From Gluconacetobacter tumulisoli (GTDB lineage Bacteria > Pseudomonadota > Alphaproteobacteria > Acetobacterales > Acetobacteraceae): a stretch of DNA of 64,000 nt. The stretch lies in contig NZ_JABEQM010000009.1 in the NCBI RefSeq assembly GCF_014174155.1, positions 62,001 through 126,000 of the forward strand, written 5' to 3'. The notes under the pieces were generated by a model. That model did no database searches, was not told the DNA's origin, and saw nothing but the letters and a program-made list of their open reading frames with translations. Positions 1 through 8,356 of the stretch are shown here, one piece after another. Both the position numbers and the translations under genes were made by a program. Numbering within the stretch: the stretch's first letter is position 1; each line of letters opens with the position of its first letter.

Positions 1-471
1 CATGGCGACGCGCGCGCCGCCGGCCTGTTCGGCGAGGATTTCCGTATGGCCCGGATAATGCAATCCGGCGGCGGCGAGCGCCTCCTTGTGGATCGGCGCA
101 GTGACGATGCCCCGGATCGCGCCATCCCTGGCCATCTGGATGGCGGTGCTGATCGCCGCATAGGCGGCACGGCCGCTTTCGGCACTGATACGCCCCACGG
201 GCGGCAGGGCCACGCATTCCGATGACGCCAGCACATTCAGCACCCCGTCATCGAACCGGGCCTCGGCCGGCGTCGCGACCCGGCGCACCCGCGCCGCCGG
301 GTCGAGCGCGGCCAGGACATGGCGCATCACCATCGGGTCACCGACGACGATCCAGCGCCGTTGCGCCGGTCGCCGCAGGAACATCCGGGCCACGATCTCC
401 GGCCCGATCCCTGCAGGATCGCCCATCGTGACGGCCAGCGGCCGGGCATCAAGGGAAGCACTCTCGATCAT
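1..471 (-). CDS. PdxA-family 4-phosphate dehydrogenase, C-terminus outside window
   Basis: The minus-strand frame begins at an ATG at 471 and runs open off the left edge (157 codons visible). The N-terminus carries the PdxA signature TMGDPAGIGPEI at about residues 15-26, followed by the Rossmann-like part of the family; a TAPIHKEAL segment matches the conserved middle. PdxA oxidises 4-hydroxythreonine 4-phosphate in pyridoxal phosphate synthesis. A close paralogue, PdxA2, oxidises D-threonate or D-erythronate 4-phosphate in sugar-acid catabolism. The gene is divergent from a LysR regulator only 75 bp away, a context more typical of a regulated catabolic paralogue than of housekeeping pdxA. 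That choice is an inference, so no symbol is given. Confidence 0.85.
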   Translation of the reverse strand, partial: MIESASLDARPLAVTMGDPAGIGPEIVARMFLRRPAQRRWIVVGDPMVMRHVLAALDPAARVRRVATPAEARFDDGVLNVLASSECVALPPVGRISAESGRAAYAAISTAIQMARDGAIRGIVTAPIHKEALAAAGLHYPGHTEILAEQAGGARVAM

Positions 472-546
472 GATGGTGAGAATAGCGGAACGGTCCAAAG
501 GGAAAATCGATATGAACTGACCCGTTCCGATGATAAAAACTGACCA
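472..546. promoter_or_regulatory. Divergent promoter region between pdxA-like gene and LysR regulator
   Basis: This 75 bp spacer must hold both start regions. It is more AT-rich than its surroundings and contains the small inverted repeat GAAC-N6-GTTC, the kind of short dyad LysR proteins can bind. LysR regulators commonly control the divergent neighbour and themselves from such a spacer. The exact operator is not determined here. Confidence 0.4.
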
Positions 547-1410
547 ATGAAGCGATCCGACATCCCATCGCTCGACGATCTGCGTGCGTTCGAGGTCGTA
601 ACGCGCCTCGGCTCGATGCGGGCAGCCGCCACGGAACTGGCCCTGACGCATGGCGCAGTCAGCCGCCGGATGTCCAAGCTGGCTGCCGACCTGAAACTGC
701 AGTTGCTGGAGCCGGACGGGCGCGGCGTGCGGCCGACCAGGGAAGGCGCGCGTTTGGCAGAAGCGGCGACCGACGCGCTGAAGGGGATAGCGGCGGCGCT
801 GGCCGAGATCAGGTCGTCGTCCGGTGCGCAACCGATCGTGCTGTCCTGCGAACGGTCGCTGGCGATGCGCTGGCTGATCCCGCGGCTGTCCGACTTCCAG
901 GATCGCCATCCCGGCATCGACGTGCATCTCTCGACCGGCGGCGGCGCGCTGGATTTCGCGCGCGACCGCGTCACGTTGGCGATCCGGCGCCTCGATTTCC
1001 CGCTCGATCCCGACTGGGCCGTCACCACACTCGTGCCGGAGGCGGTCGGGCCGGTCATGCGGCCCGACATGGCGGAGCGGTTCGCGGGCGGAGACTATCT
1101 GGCGCTCGGATCCCGGACCCGCCCCGAAGCATGGAAGAACTGGCTGGCGTCCCGGCCGGACATTCCAGCACCGCGCGACATTCGTTTACATGACCATCAT
1201 TTCATGATGCTGGAAGCCGCCGCCAATGGCCTGGGCGTCGCCCTGTCGCCCCGGATCATCGCGGCGGACGAAGTCGCGAACGGGCGGCTTCTGGCGCCGG
1301 CCGGATTCGATGCGGACGGAACGGATTATGCGTTAATCCGGCCCAGGGGCACGCAGGTGGCGGAAAGCGTGGAGAGTCTCGAGAGGTGGCTCGCGCAACA
1401 GGCAGGATAA
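547..1410 (+). CDS. LysR-family transcriptional regulator (GcvA-like)
   Basis: A 287-residue protein of typical LysR length. The N-terminal winged HTH lies at about residues 8-66 (LDDLRAFEVVTRLGSMRAAA start, then AVSRRMSKLAADL as the recognition region). A periplasmic-binding-like effector domain follows from about residue 95. The RWLIPRLSDFQDRHPGIDVHL segment is typical of the GcvA/AmpR-like branch. It is divergent from the PdxA-like gene, so it probably controls that gene and its own expression. The effector is not evident from sequence. The ATG at 547 lets the HTH begin at the usual distance from the start. Confidence 0.88.
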   Translation: MKRSDIPSLDDLRAFEVVTRLGSMRAAATELALTHGAVSRRMSKLAADLKLQLLEPDGRGVRPTREGARLAEAATDALKGIAAALAEIRSSSGAQPIVLSCERSLAMRWLIPRLSDFQDRHPGIDVHLSTGGGALDFARDRVTLAIRRLDFPLDPDWAVTTLVPEAVGPVMRPDMAERFAGGDYLALGSRTRPEAWKNWLASRPDIPAPRDIRLHDHHFMMLEAAANGLGVALSPRIIAADEVANGRLLAPAGFDADGTDYALIRPRGTQVAESVESLERWLAQQAG

Positions 1411-1559
1411 TCCGTCTGGCCGGAGCCGGGATACGGGTTTTCGCTCTCCTCTGCCATAACCCCGAAAAGGCTCTTTCCCGCAGGCAATCAGCCACTCGCG
1501 TACAGGTCTCCTGGGGCATGATGATAACGGGCGAAAAGCGGACATCGTCCGGCGGAGGA

Positions 1560-2700
1560 TTACCAACTGTAGGTGATCTTTCCGATCACGTTCCGGTTCG
1601 CGCCGATATAGCAACCCGTGTCCGCCGAGGTGCATCCAGGATAGTAACGCGTGTTCAGAAGATTCTGGGCCGTGACCTGCAACAGCATCCCCTTCAGCCG
1701 GGGTACCATTGCGTCAAGCGCGTACTGGGCCTGCGCATCCACGAGCGTGTAGCTCGGGGACACATACTCAAGCGTGTTATCGACCAGAGTATTGCCATTG
1801 TAACGCACGCCCGCACCGATCCCGAAACCCTGCAACGGACCGCTGTGAAGATCATAATGTCCCCAGACGGAAAACGTCTGCTTCGGTACGGAAGTGGGAC
1901 GCTCCCCGGTCAGGTCACCACTTCCCTTGGTATAAGCTACATCCTGGTAGGTATAGGCGGCGATGATATTCAGATTGCGCGTCAGGTCGACATGCGCTTC
2001 GACTTCGACGCCGCGGGCACGCAGACCGCCAGTCTGGGTGTAAAAATCGAGATGAACCGGGTCGGAAACCAGAACGTGGCTTTGCTTGAGATCGTACAGC
2101 GCCACCGTGAAAAAAAACCATTGAAGTTACGCGGTTGATATTTGAGTCCCATCTCGAACTGTCTGCCGCGGGTCGGCTTGAAGGGCGTTCCGTTGAACGA
2201 CAGGGAGTTCGTGGGCTGGAAGGATTCCGCGTAATGGAAACAAGGAGAGAGGCCCGAGTCGAACGCATAAAGTATGCCGGCACGCCATGTTGTCGCCTGA
2301 TCCGCCTGGTTGAACCCATCGTCATCCGTCACATCCCGCGTGTCGATCCGCGACCAGTCATGACGCACGCCGCCCTGCACATGCAGCCTTCCCCAGGTCA
2401 TCTGGTCTTCACCGTATATGCCTTCCTGGTTCGTCGTGATGCCCTGCGCCGTAATCAGGGAAGGTGCGTCGATGGCCACCCCGTAGGACGGTGAAAACAC
2501 GTCCAGCGGCGGCGCATCACCTGCATAAAGGTTCGCCGAATCGCGGATGTTCTGCCAGTTTCCTCCTACGATGACCTGATGTTTCACCGGACCGGTGCGG
2601 AAATGGCCGAGAACCTGTTCCTCGACCGTGACCGTGTCATAATGTTCTTCGGACGCATACGTCTCGCGTTCGAGCGTGCGATTGTCGTCGTCGAGCATGC
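1560..2700 (-). pseudogene. TonB-dependent siderophore receptor, 5'-truncated and frameshifted
   Basis: Two adjacent minus-strand frames together encode the beta-barrel half of a TonB-dependent outer-membrane receptor. The upstream frame (to about 2110) has barrel strands such as VIVGGNWQNI and GGVRHDWSRID. The downstream frame (2105-1560) has SYTLVDAQAQYAL, the conserved LLNTRYYPGC region and a terminal aromatic residue (ITYSW). They are separated by a one-base shift at an A8 tract (2110-2117); one more base would restore NGFFFTVALYDL. The signal peptide, plug domain and first strands are absent: homology stops near 2700, where a TonB-like gene begins in the opposite orientation. It cannot make a receptor even if the frameshift is a sequencing error. 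Confidence 0.82.
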
Positions 2701-3248
2701 CGCCCAAGGTGACCGCGCCGCCGTCTCCCGCCCCGAACCCGCCCGTGCCGGTACCCAAGCCGGAGAAGCCCCGGCCGGTGAAGAAGAAGACGAAGCCCGC
2801 GCCGAAGCAGTCCATGAAAACGCACGACAGGCTGCCCCCCGCGTCCGAGACCACGGCACCCCCGTCCTCCGAGGCGCCCCCCGCACCGACACAGGCGGCT
2901 CCTGCGCCGGGCTCCTCCGCGTCGCAGGAATCGCGTGATCCGGTGAGTTGGCAGGGCGCGCTGCTGGCCCGGCTGGAGGAATACAAGCGCTATCCGGCCG
3001 AGGCCCAGGCCGACCGGCAGGAAGGCACGGTGATGCTGCATTTCGCGATGGACCGGAAAGGCCATGTGCTTTCCGCCAGTATCGAGGGCAGCTCCGGCCA
3101 CGGCCTGCTGGACCAGGAGACGCTGGCGCTGGTCCGTCGCGCCGAGCCCCTTCCACCCCCACCCGACACCGTGACGGGCGATCCCATCACCCTGACCGTG
3201 CCCGTGGAATTCTGCCTCAATCAGTCCGGGGACCAGACCCCGCGCTGA
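2676..3248 (+). pseudogene. TonB-like energy transducer, N-terminus lost
   Basis: The frame encodes a Pro/Lys-rich spacer (PVPVPKPEKPRPVKKK) followed by a TonB C-terminal domain from about residue 100 (RLEEYKRYPAEAQ, then EGTVMLHFAMDRKGHVL and a final PVEF strand), as in periplasmic TonB linkers. The N-terminal cytoplasmic stub and membrane anchor that TonB needs to contact ExbB/ExbD are missing. The first residues overlap the truncated receptor on the other strand. The simplest reading is a deletion that removed both divergent 5' ends and the shared promoter. A functional start and promoter are therefore unlikely. Confidence 0.75.
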
Positions 3249-3268
3249 ACAGAACGAAAGAACGCACC

Positions 3269-3786
3269 ATGCCGGCCCTTTCCGAACGCCGCCGTTCCCC
3301 TCTCAGCCTTTGCTCCATTCCTGTCCGGATGCGCGCCGATCGTCACGCGTTCGAGGCACTGAGGGCACGCAGCAAACAGGCCGGGATCCGGATGACCGAT
3401 CTGCGGGATGTGCTGCTGCACGGCATTCTGCGGGCGGGCGAAGGGGCGTCGGCCATCGAAATCTGGAAGACGCTGGTCGGCATGACGGACGGGCGCGCGC
3501 CCAGTTGCGGTTCGCTCCAGCGCAACCTCAACATCCTGGTGGACCTGGGCATCCTGCGCCGGAAAGCCGGGGCGGACCGCGTCTGGCGCTACGGCATCGC
3601 ACCCGATTCCACCGAAATGGTCGCGACGTCACCGCCCGCGGTGACCTTTCTCGACGCGGATACGGTCACAGGACGTCGTGCGACCTGCCGGAAATCGCCG
3701 CTTTCCTGCATCGCGTCGCCGTGGAGCGGGGTTTCGCCATCCGTAGCGCCGCGATTACCGTGCTGCCCCGTGAGCACGCGGGCTGA
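3269..3786 (+). pseudogene. Fur-family regulator with an internal frameshift
   Basis: From the ATG at 3269 the first frame gives a Fur-type winged helix (IRMTDLRDVLLHGILRAGE, SAIEIWKTL, GSLQRNLNILVDLGILRRK). After about 3660 the family-like sequence continues in the next frame (SCDLPEIAAFLHRVAVERGF, ending ITVLPREHAG at 3786), so one base is gained or lost around 3660-3680. Without correction the first frame reads on to 3928 with unrelated sequence. The usual His-rich HHHDH motif of the Fur dimerisation domain is not visible, so this was a divergent Fur or Zur relative. It lies 21 bp after the truncated tonB and probably belonged to the same iron cluster. Confidence 0.6.
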
Positions 3787-4003
3787 AATCGAAACGGAAA
3801 GAATTTCCGGCGCGGGAAAACACACCCGCGCTGTTTTCAGGCGCCGCAACGGGCCGCATTCTCGCCCAATAGGACGAATTTTGAACCAGCCTTCCGGGAT
3901 GCCATTCTCGTTTCCAGCCATTTTGTAATCCTGGGCGAAGGATCGTGTCTGGATTTCGCCACAAGGCGGCAACATGATCCGCCCCGTGCAAGTGGAGAGT
4001 CAT

Positions 4004-4441
4004 GTGAAAACAAAACTGATTGCCGCCCTGCTGCTGAGCGGTTTCGTCGCGGGTGCCACGGGGGCTTACGCCGATCCGCGAGGGCCGGGCGGCCCCGGGG
4101 GCCATGGCGGCGGGAACGATCACGGTGATCATCGTGGTCCAGGCGGTGGCGGTCCCGGCGGTGGTGGCCCCAGGGGCGGTGGTCCCGGCTACGAGCGTGG
4201 CGGTCCGCAGAACGGCGGCGGCCGCATCTGGAAACGCGGAGATCGCTACGACGGACCTCGTTCCGGAATGTGGGCGGTGCAGGACTGGCGGCGGTATCGC
4301 GGCCTCTATGCGCCGCCGCCGGGTTATTACTGGGTCCAGTACGGGAACCAGTTCCTCCTGACCGCCGTGGCGACGGGCATCATTTCCAGCGTGATCGCCG
4401 GCTCCTATGGCGCCGGGCCCATGGGGCCCGGCCCTTACTGA
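4004..4441 (+). CDS. RcnB-family periplasmic protein
   Basis: The start is taken as GTG 4004 because a GGAGAG ribosome site sits five bases upstream and the following residues form a clean signal peptide (KTKLIAALLLSGFVAG, cleavage after AYA). An upstream in-frame ATG at 3974 would bury the signal peptide. The mature protein has a long Gly/His/Pro-rich stretch (residues about 25-70) with histidines able to bind metal. A conserved RcnB C-terminal region follows (PPPGYYWVQYGNQFLLTAVATG). RcnB proteins act in the periplasm in nickel/cobalt homeostasis. The neighbouring PadR regulator with a His-rich N-terminus fits a metal theme, but the link is inferred. Confidence 0.75.
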   Translation: MKTKLIAALLLSGFVAGATGAYADPRGPGGPGGHGGGNDHGDHRGPGGGGPGGGGPRGGGPGYERGGPQNGGGRIWKRGDRYDGPRSGMWAVQDWRRYRGLYAPPPGYYWVQYGNQFLLTAVATGIISSVIAGSYGAGPMGPGPY

Positions 4442-4454
4442 TCCCGGCAACAGA

Positions 4455-4481
4455 AGACCTGCGGCCCTTAGCGGCAGGTCT
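4455..4481 (+). terminator. Possible hairpin after the RcnB-like gene
   Basis: AGACCTGC pairs with GCAGGTCT across an 11-base loop, 14 bp after the stop codon. There is no clear T tract, so it may be a weak terminator or a 3'-end-stabilising hairpin. Confidence 0.4.
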
Positions 4482-4563
4482 CTGACCCGCGGCCAGACCT
4501 CTCCCGCCTCGGGACGAGGCTGGCGCGGGATACGGATCGGCATCCGGACATGTCCAAAAATAC

Positions 4564-4598
4564 ATCTCGATATATCTTGATTTACGATATATCGAGAT
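4564..4598. promoter_or_regulatory. Perfect 13-bp inverted repeat, likely PadR operator
   Basis: The arms ATCTCGATATATC and GATATATCGAGAT are perfect reverse complements separated by nine bases, ending 13 bp before the PadR start codon. It is strikingly AT-rich within GC-rich DNA. PadR-family repressors typically bind AT-rich dyads of this kind over their own promoters, so autoregulation and control of the downstream methyltransferase gene are likely. Binding itself is inferred. Confidence 0.75.
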
Positions 4599-4611
4599 TT
4601 ATATCGGATCC

Positions 4612-5199
4612 ATGAAACACAGACACAGACACGCAGGCGGTCATGACCGCCGGGTTTTTTCCGCCGAAGAATCCGCAGGCCTTTCCGGGTCACGCGGCCA
4701 CCATGGCCGTGGCGGCGGTCGGCGGGGGGGGCGCAACAGGCTGTTCGATTATGGGGAGATGCGCCTTCTGGTTCTCGCCCTGATCGCCGACAAGCCGACC
4801 TACGGCTATGAGCTGATCCGGCACATCGAGGAAAAATTCGGTGGCAGCTACACGCCAAGTCCGGGGGTGATCTATCCCACCCTGACCTGGCTGGAAGAGG
4901 GTGGCTACATCCGGCCGGTCGAGGCAGAGGGCCGGAAAAACTACCATATAACCCCCGAAGGCACGGCTTTCCTGACCGCGAACCGCGCGGCACTCGACGA
5001 GATCCTGGCCCGCGCCGCGACGGCCGGACCGGAAGGCCGGGGCGGGCGGCGGAACATCCCCGTGCCGGTGATGCGCGCAATGGAAAACCTTCGCACCGCC
5101 CTGCGCCTTCGGCTGCGCAACGGGGGGCTTGATCCTGAAGCCGAGGAAAGAATTGCAGCACTCCTGGACGGGGCAGCCCGCGCGATCGGACAGGTCTGA
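4612..5199 (+). CDS. PadR-family transcriptional repressor with His-rich N-terminus
   Basis: This 195-aa protein has a PadR winged helix at about residues 45-125 (LFDYGEMRLLVLALIADKPTYGYELI, then SPGVIYPTLTWLEEGGYI). A short C-terminal helical region with an Arg-rich amphipathic stretch follows. The first 45 residues are rich in His, Gly and Arg (MKHRHRHAGGHD), resembling the metal-binding N-terminus of the E. coli PadR relative YqjI/NfeR. That suggests metal-responsive binding, by analogy only. The operator at 4564-4598 and the O-methyltransferase gene 29 bp downstream suggest an autoregulated two-gene operon. Confidence 0.85.
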   Translation: MKHRHRHAGGHDRRVFSAEESAGLSGSRGHHGRGGGRRGGRNRLFDYGEMRLLVLALIADKPTYGYELIRHIEEKFGGSYTPSPGVIYPTLTWLEEGGYIRPVEAEGRKNYHITPEGTAFLTANRAALDEILARAATAGPEGRGGRRNIPVPVMRAMENLRTALRLRLRNGGLDPEAEERIAALLDGAARAIGQV

Positions 5200-5228
5200 G
5201 GTCGCATCAGCCGATATGGAGCACGATC

Positions 5229-5846
5229 ATGGATGACAGGATTTCCACGGTTCTCGATCTCTATCACACTCGGATGCAGGCGGAACGCAGCCAGCCGCGG
5301 GTGGAGGCACCCGGGGGCCGGGACGGCGGACATGACCAGCGCATGCGGGCCATCGGGCCCGAGACCGGGCGGCTTCTGAACATCCTCGCGCGCAGCCTGG
5401 ACGGGCCGGCCATTCTCGAACTCGGCACGTCCTTCGGCTATTCCGGCATCTGGCTCGCCGAGGCGGCCCGCGCGACGGGCGGGAAGCTGATCACGATGGA
5501 ACTTCACGATTATAAATCGGCTTACGCCCGGCGGATGGCCGAACAGGCGGGGCTGGCCGACTGGATCGATTTCCGTGTCGGCGATGCGGTCCGGATGATC
5601 GGGGAACTGTCGGGGAAGGTCGATTTCGTCTTCGTCGATTTGTGGAAGGACCTCTACCTGCCGTGCCTCGAGGCGTTTTATCCGCGCCTCAACCCGGGCG
5701 CGATCATTGTGGCCGACAATATGATCAGGCCGGGAACGGAGGACGTGAAACGCTACGCAAGGGCGATCCGCGCCCTGCCCGGCATGTCCAGTGTCCTGCT
5801 GCCCGTCGGCACCGGGATCGAGGTCAGCCGCTTTGAACCGAACTGA
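5229..5846 (+). CDS. Class I SAM-dependent O-methyltransferase (family 3)
   Basis: A 205-residue protein of the COMT-like family 3 size. It has the glycine-rich SAM loop ILELGTSFGYSGIWLA at about residues 67-82, the acidic end of strand 2 (ITMELHD), FRVGDA, and the metal-linked FVFVDLWKDLY / VADNM segments. It transfers a methyl group from SAM to a small acceptor, in known members often a catechol or similar ortho-diol, with a divalent metal. The acceptor cannot be told from sequence. It is probably co-transcribed with padR and so repressed by it. The ATG at 5229 lies directly after the padR stop region. Confidence 0.82.
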   Translation: MDDRISTVLDLYHTRMQAERSQPRVEAPGGRDGGHDQRMRAIGPETGRLLNILARSLDGPAILELGTSFGYSGIWLAEAARATGGKLITMELHDYKSAYARRMAEQAGLADWIDFRVGDAVRMIGELSGKVDFVFVDLWKDLYLPCLEAFYPRLNPGAIIVADNMIRPGTEDVKRYARAIRALPGMSSVLLPVGTGIEVSRFEPN

Positions 5847-5933
5847 AATCGGCGTCTCGCCATGGCGCCGGTGCCGGTACCGGTGCGAACGACCGCATGG
5901 GGTTTTCGGAACCGTACACCGCCTTTTCCGATA

Positions 5934-6650
5934 TCAACGCCCGCCTGGCGAAGTCATCTCGTGATCGTCCGCGCCGATTCCGCCCGTGACGGCGATGTCC
6001 CCACCCGCGTGCATGTCACCTCCGCCACCTCCCCCGCCGCCCGTTTTGCCGGCGCCCTCTTTCGACCCGTCATCCTTCCCGCGACCACCTGAAGCCTGCA
6101 GGCGGGCAGGTCCCTGCATCGGAATGGCCAGGCCGGGTGGAATCGGGTCGAGATCCAGAGCCTTGCGAATGAAATTGCGGAGCGAGACGACCAGATCATG
6201 GGTATGCACAAGCTGCCCGGACACCAGTTCCCGTGCCGCCCGTTCGGCCAGCCGCACGTGCTCTTCCGTTCCCAGAAGGATGATATCCGACAACGCGGCC
6301 TCGACCGCGTCGCGGATACGGCGGGCGCGATCCGACCCGGCCTCGTTCCCGCTGTCGTTTCCATCCATGGCCTCCCCGCCGGATCCCAAGCTCTCGCCCG
6401 TCCGGATCCTGAGTTCGCGGCGGTGTCTCGGGTTGACCGCCAGGTCGCCGGTGAACGAGCCACCCAGCGTCCGATAGGCCGCAATCAGGGTCCGCAGGCG
6501 TTCGTTGATCTGCCGGTTCATGCGCTCGCGACGCTGCTGAATGACAAACATCACCAACAGCCGGATGCCCACGCCGATCAGCGTGATCAATGACAGCCCG
6601 ATCATGGTGGCAAGCAGATTATGCCAAGAACTGAAGTCGAGATTATGCAA
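5934..6650 (-). CDS. Membrane-anchored protein of unknown function with Gly-rich tail
   Basis: This 238-aa protein is not recognised as a named family. It has one clear transmembrane helix at about residues 12-37 (TMIGLSLITLIGVGIRLLVMFV), a basic RRERMNRQINERL stretch and a helical cytoplasmic region (about 45-175) containing IRDAVEAALSDIILLGTEEHVRLAERAA. A low-complexity Gly/Asp/His-rich tail closes the protein. The conserved-looking middle suggests a real gene, and codon use matches the neighbours. It faces away from the decayed PepSY-TM gene and converges with the methyltransferase gene. Confidence 0.65.
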   Translation of the reverse strand: MHNLDFSSWHNLLATMIGLSLITLIGVGIRLLVMFVIQQRRERMNRQINERLRTLIAAYRTLGGSFTGDLAVNPRHRRELRIRTGESLGSGGEAMDGNDSGNEAGSDRARRIRDAVEAALSDIILLGTEEHVRLAERAARELVSGQLVHTHDLVVSLRNFIRKALDLDPIPPGLAIPMQGPARLQASGGRGKDDGSKEGAGKTGGGGGGGGDMHAGGDIAVTGGIGADDHEMTSPGGR

Positions 6651-6799
6651 TGTCAGCCTCCGGCGGATAGGATGGCGAATGAGCAGGGCGGCACCGATTT
6701 CAATGCCGCCGCGGACGCGGATGCCGTTCCAACGCGCCTGGCGGCATGTTCGGATTCCTGGCCATCGTTGCCTTTTACGACGACAGGCGTGGTGCGCGG

Positions 6800-7300
6800 G
6801 TGAACGCTGTCCCGGTAAGTGGTGACCTCGGTATTCGTGGACGACGACGAGCCACAGGTGCTGGTCGGCATGGCGCCGTCGTGGGAGCGGTATAACGGCA
6901 ATGTCGTACGGCGCATTTCCTGCAATTCGATGCGCATACCGACACCGTACTGCACGACGACGCCACCCCGCCCAGACGCGGATCGGTTTCCTGCAGCTGA
7001 TGCTGCGTCTTCATGCAAATTTGTTCACGGGGCTGACCGGGAATCTGTTCTCACTCTTATGGCCGTGTTTTTCACCACCGCCATCTTCTCGGACGTCGCG
7101 CTCCACGATCCGTTCATAAACGGCCGCCCTTCGGCACGATGCGGACGAAGCATTCGTCCGGCTACGCTGGCTGGATCTGCACAACTGGACAGGTCTTGGG
7201 CGTGACCGGCCGGCTGTTCAGGCCCGTTCTCGTAGACGCCCGCAGCGGCAAGGTAACGGCCGTCGTCCCTATCGGCACGACATCCTCCTTCATCGGCCAG
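6800..7300 (+). pseudogene. Shredded PepSY-TM permease (iron-uptake type)
   Basis: No single frame is open, but pieces of a PepSY-associated membrane protein appear in order across frames. They are VTSVFVDDDEPQVLVGMAPSW, then FLQFDAHTDTVLHDD, then RLHANLFTGLTGNLFSLL, then a membrane segment ending ALHDPFINGR, then RWLDLHNWTG. The last piece closely parallels SWLDVHNMLG in the intact PepSY-TM gene at 40222-41679. At least four frame changes are needed to join them. It was probably part of the same iron-uptake locus as the broken receptor and TonB genes to its left. Confidence 0.6.
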
Positions 7301-7437
7301 TTCGGCACGATCGCGGCCTCACGACCACCTTTACCGGCAACCGGTGGCAATCTACGACCATCCGACCGGCCGGTCGGCGTCCTGCCGGGCACAGGGCGCC
7401 GACCTGGCCGCACCGGACATGCCCGCGCCGCGCGATT

Positions 7438-8241
7438 TCACAGGATACCGCCGGAAATCGGCACATTGACACCCGTCATGTAACTGGAATCGTCGCTCAT
7501 GAGGAATGAAACGACACCCGGTATTTCGGAAATATCGCCATAACGTCGCATCGGCACGCTCTCGATCATCTGTTTCGCCACCTCCTCGGGGTTCGAAGAA
7601 AAATACTGCGTTCCAGCTTCAGCCTGAAGTTCGACCTGGCGATCCCACATGTAACCGGGCCCCATGAAGGCGGGGCTGATCGCGTTTACCCGAATATTGT
7701 AGGGTGCAAGGTCCTTGGATGCGATCTGGGTCAACCCGACGACACCGAACTTCGAGGTACCGTAGGCGACCATATTCGGTGGGCCCTGGACACCCGCCAT
7801 GCTTGCCGTATTCACGATACGACCGAACCGCCGCTTCACCATGTGCCTCGAAACGGCCCTGAGCATATGGAAGGCGCCGAAGACATTGATCCTGATGACG
7901 GCTTCGAAGTCTTCTTCGGGATATTCATGGATCGGCTTGAAAGCCCCCTGAAACCCCGCGTTGTTGAAAAGAAGATCTATGGCCCCGAATGCGCTGACGA
8001 TCCGGTCGACGGTTGCCGCTACCGCGTCCCGGTCGGTGATATCGCAATCATAGGCCTCCACGGGAACACCGCTCGCGCTACATGCCGCCTTCGCCTGGGA
8101 CAGCTTTTCAGGACTTATGTCTACAAGAGCAAGTGCGGCACCTTCATTCGCCAGGCGCAAGGCGGTCGCCAGGCCGATATTGCCTCCGGCACCGGTGACC
8201 AGGGCCGTTTTGCCGTCGAATTTCCGTCCATCCTGTGGCAT
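7438..8241 (-). CDS. xdh: NAD-dependent xylitol dehydrogenase-like SDR
   Basis: A 267-residue short-chain dehydrogenase. ATG 8241 follows a GGAGGG ribosome site; the upstream open frame lacks family sequence. The cofactor loop is TGAGGNIGLATAL (about residues 14-26), the acidic residue after strand 2 (LVDIS) favours NAD, NNAGFQGAF follows, and the catalytic pair is Ser in NTASMAG plus YGTSK. The whole length, including GPGYMWDRQVELQAE and PMRRYGDI, reads very like the NAD-dependent xylitol dehydrogenase of Gluconobacter, which interconverts xylitol and D-xylulose in the cytoplasm. Substrate assignment rests on remembered similarity. Confidence 0.85.
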   Translation of the reverse strand: MPQDGRKFDGKTALVTGAGGNIGLATALRLANEGAALALVDISPEKLSQAKAACSASGVPVEAYDCDITDRDAVAATVDRIVSAFGAIDLLFNNAGFQGAFKPIHEYPEEDFEAVIRINVFGAFHMLRAVSRHMVKRRFGRIVNTASMAGVQGPPNMVAYGTSKFGVVGLTQIASKDLAPYNIRVNAISPAFMGPGYMWDRQVELQAEAGTQYFSSNPEEVAKQMIESVPMRRYGDISEIPGVVSFLMSDDSSYMTGVNVPISGGIL

Positions 8242-8356
8242 CTTTCCCTCCGTCAAAAACAATACGGCGACCTCGCCAGGATATTCTAGCTGGTAACGCC
8301 GGCAAAAGTTTCGTTGCGAATTGGATGTATGTCCGCTCGTAACGAAGGAGACCGCC

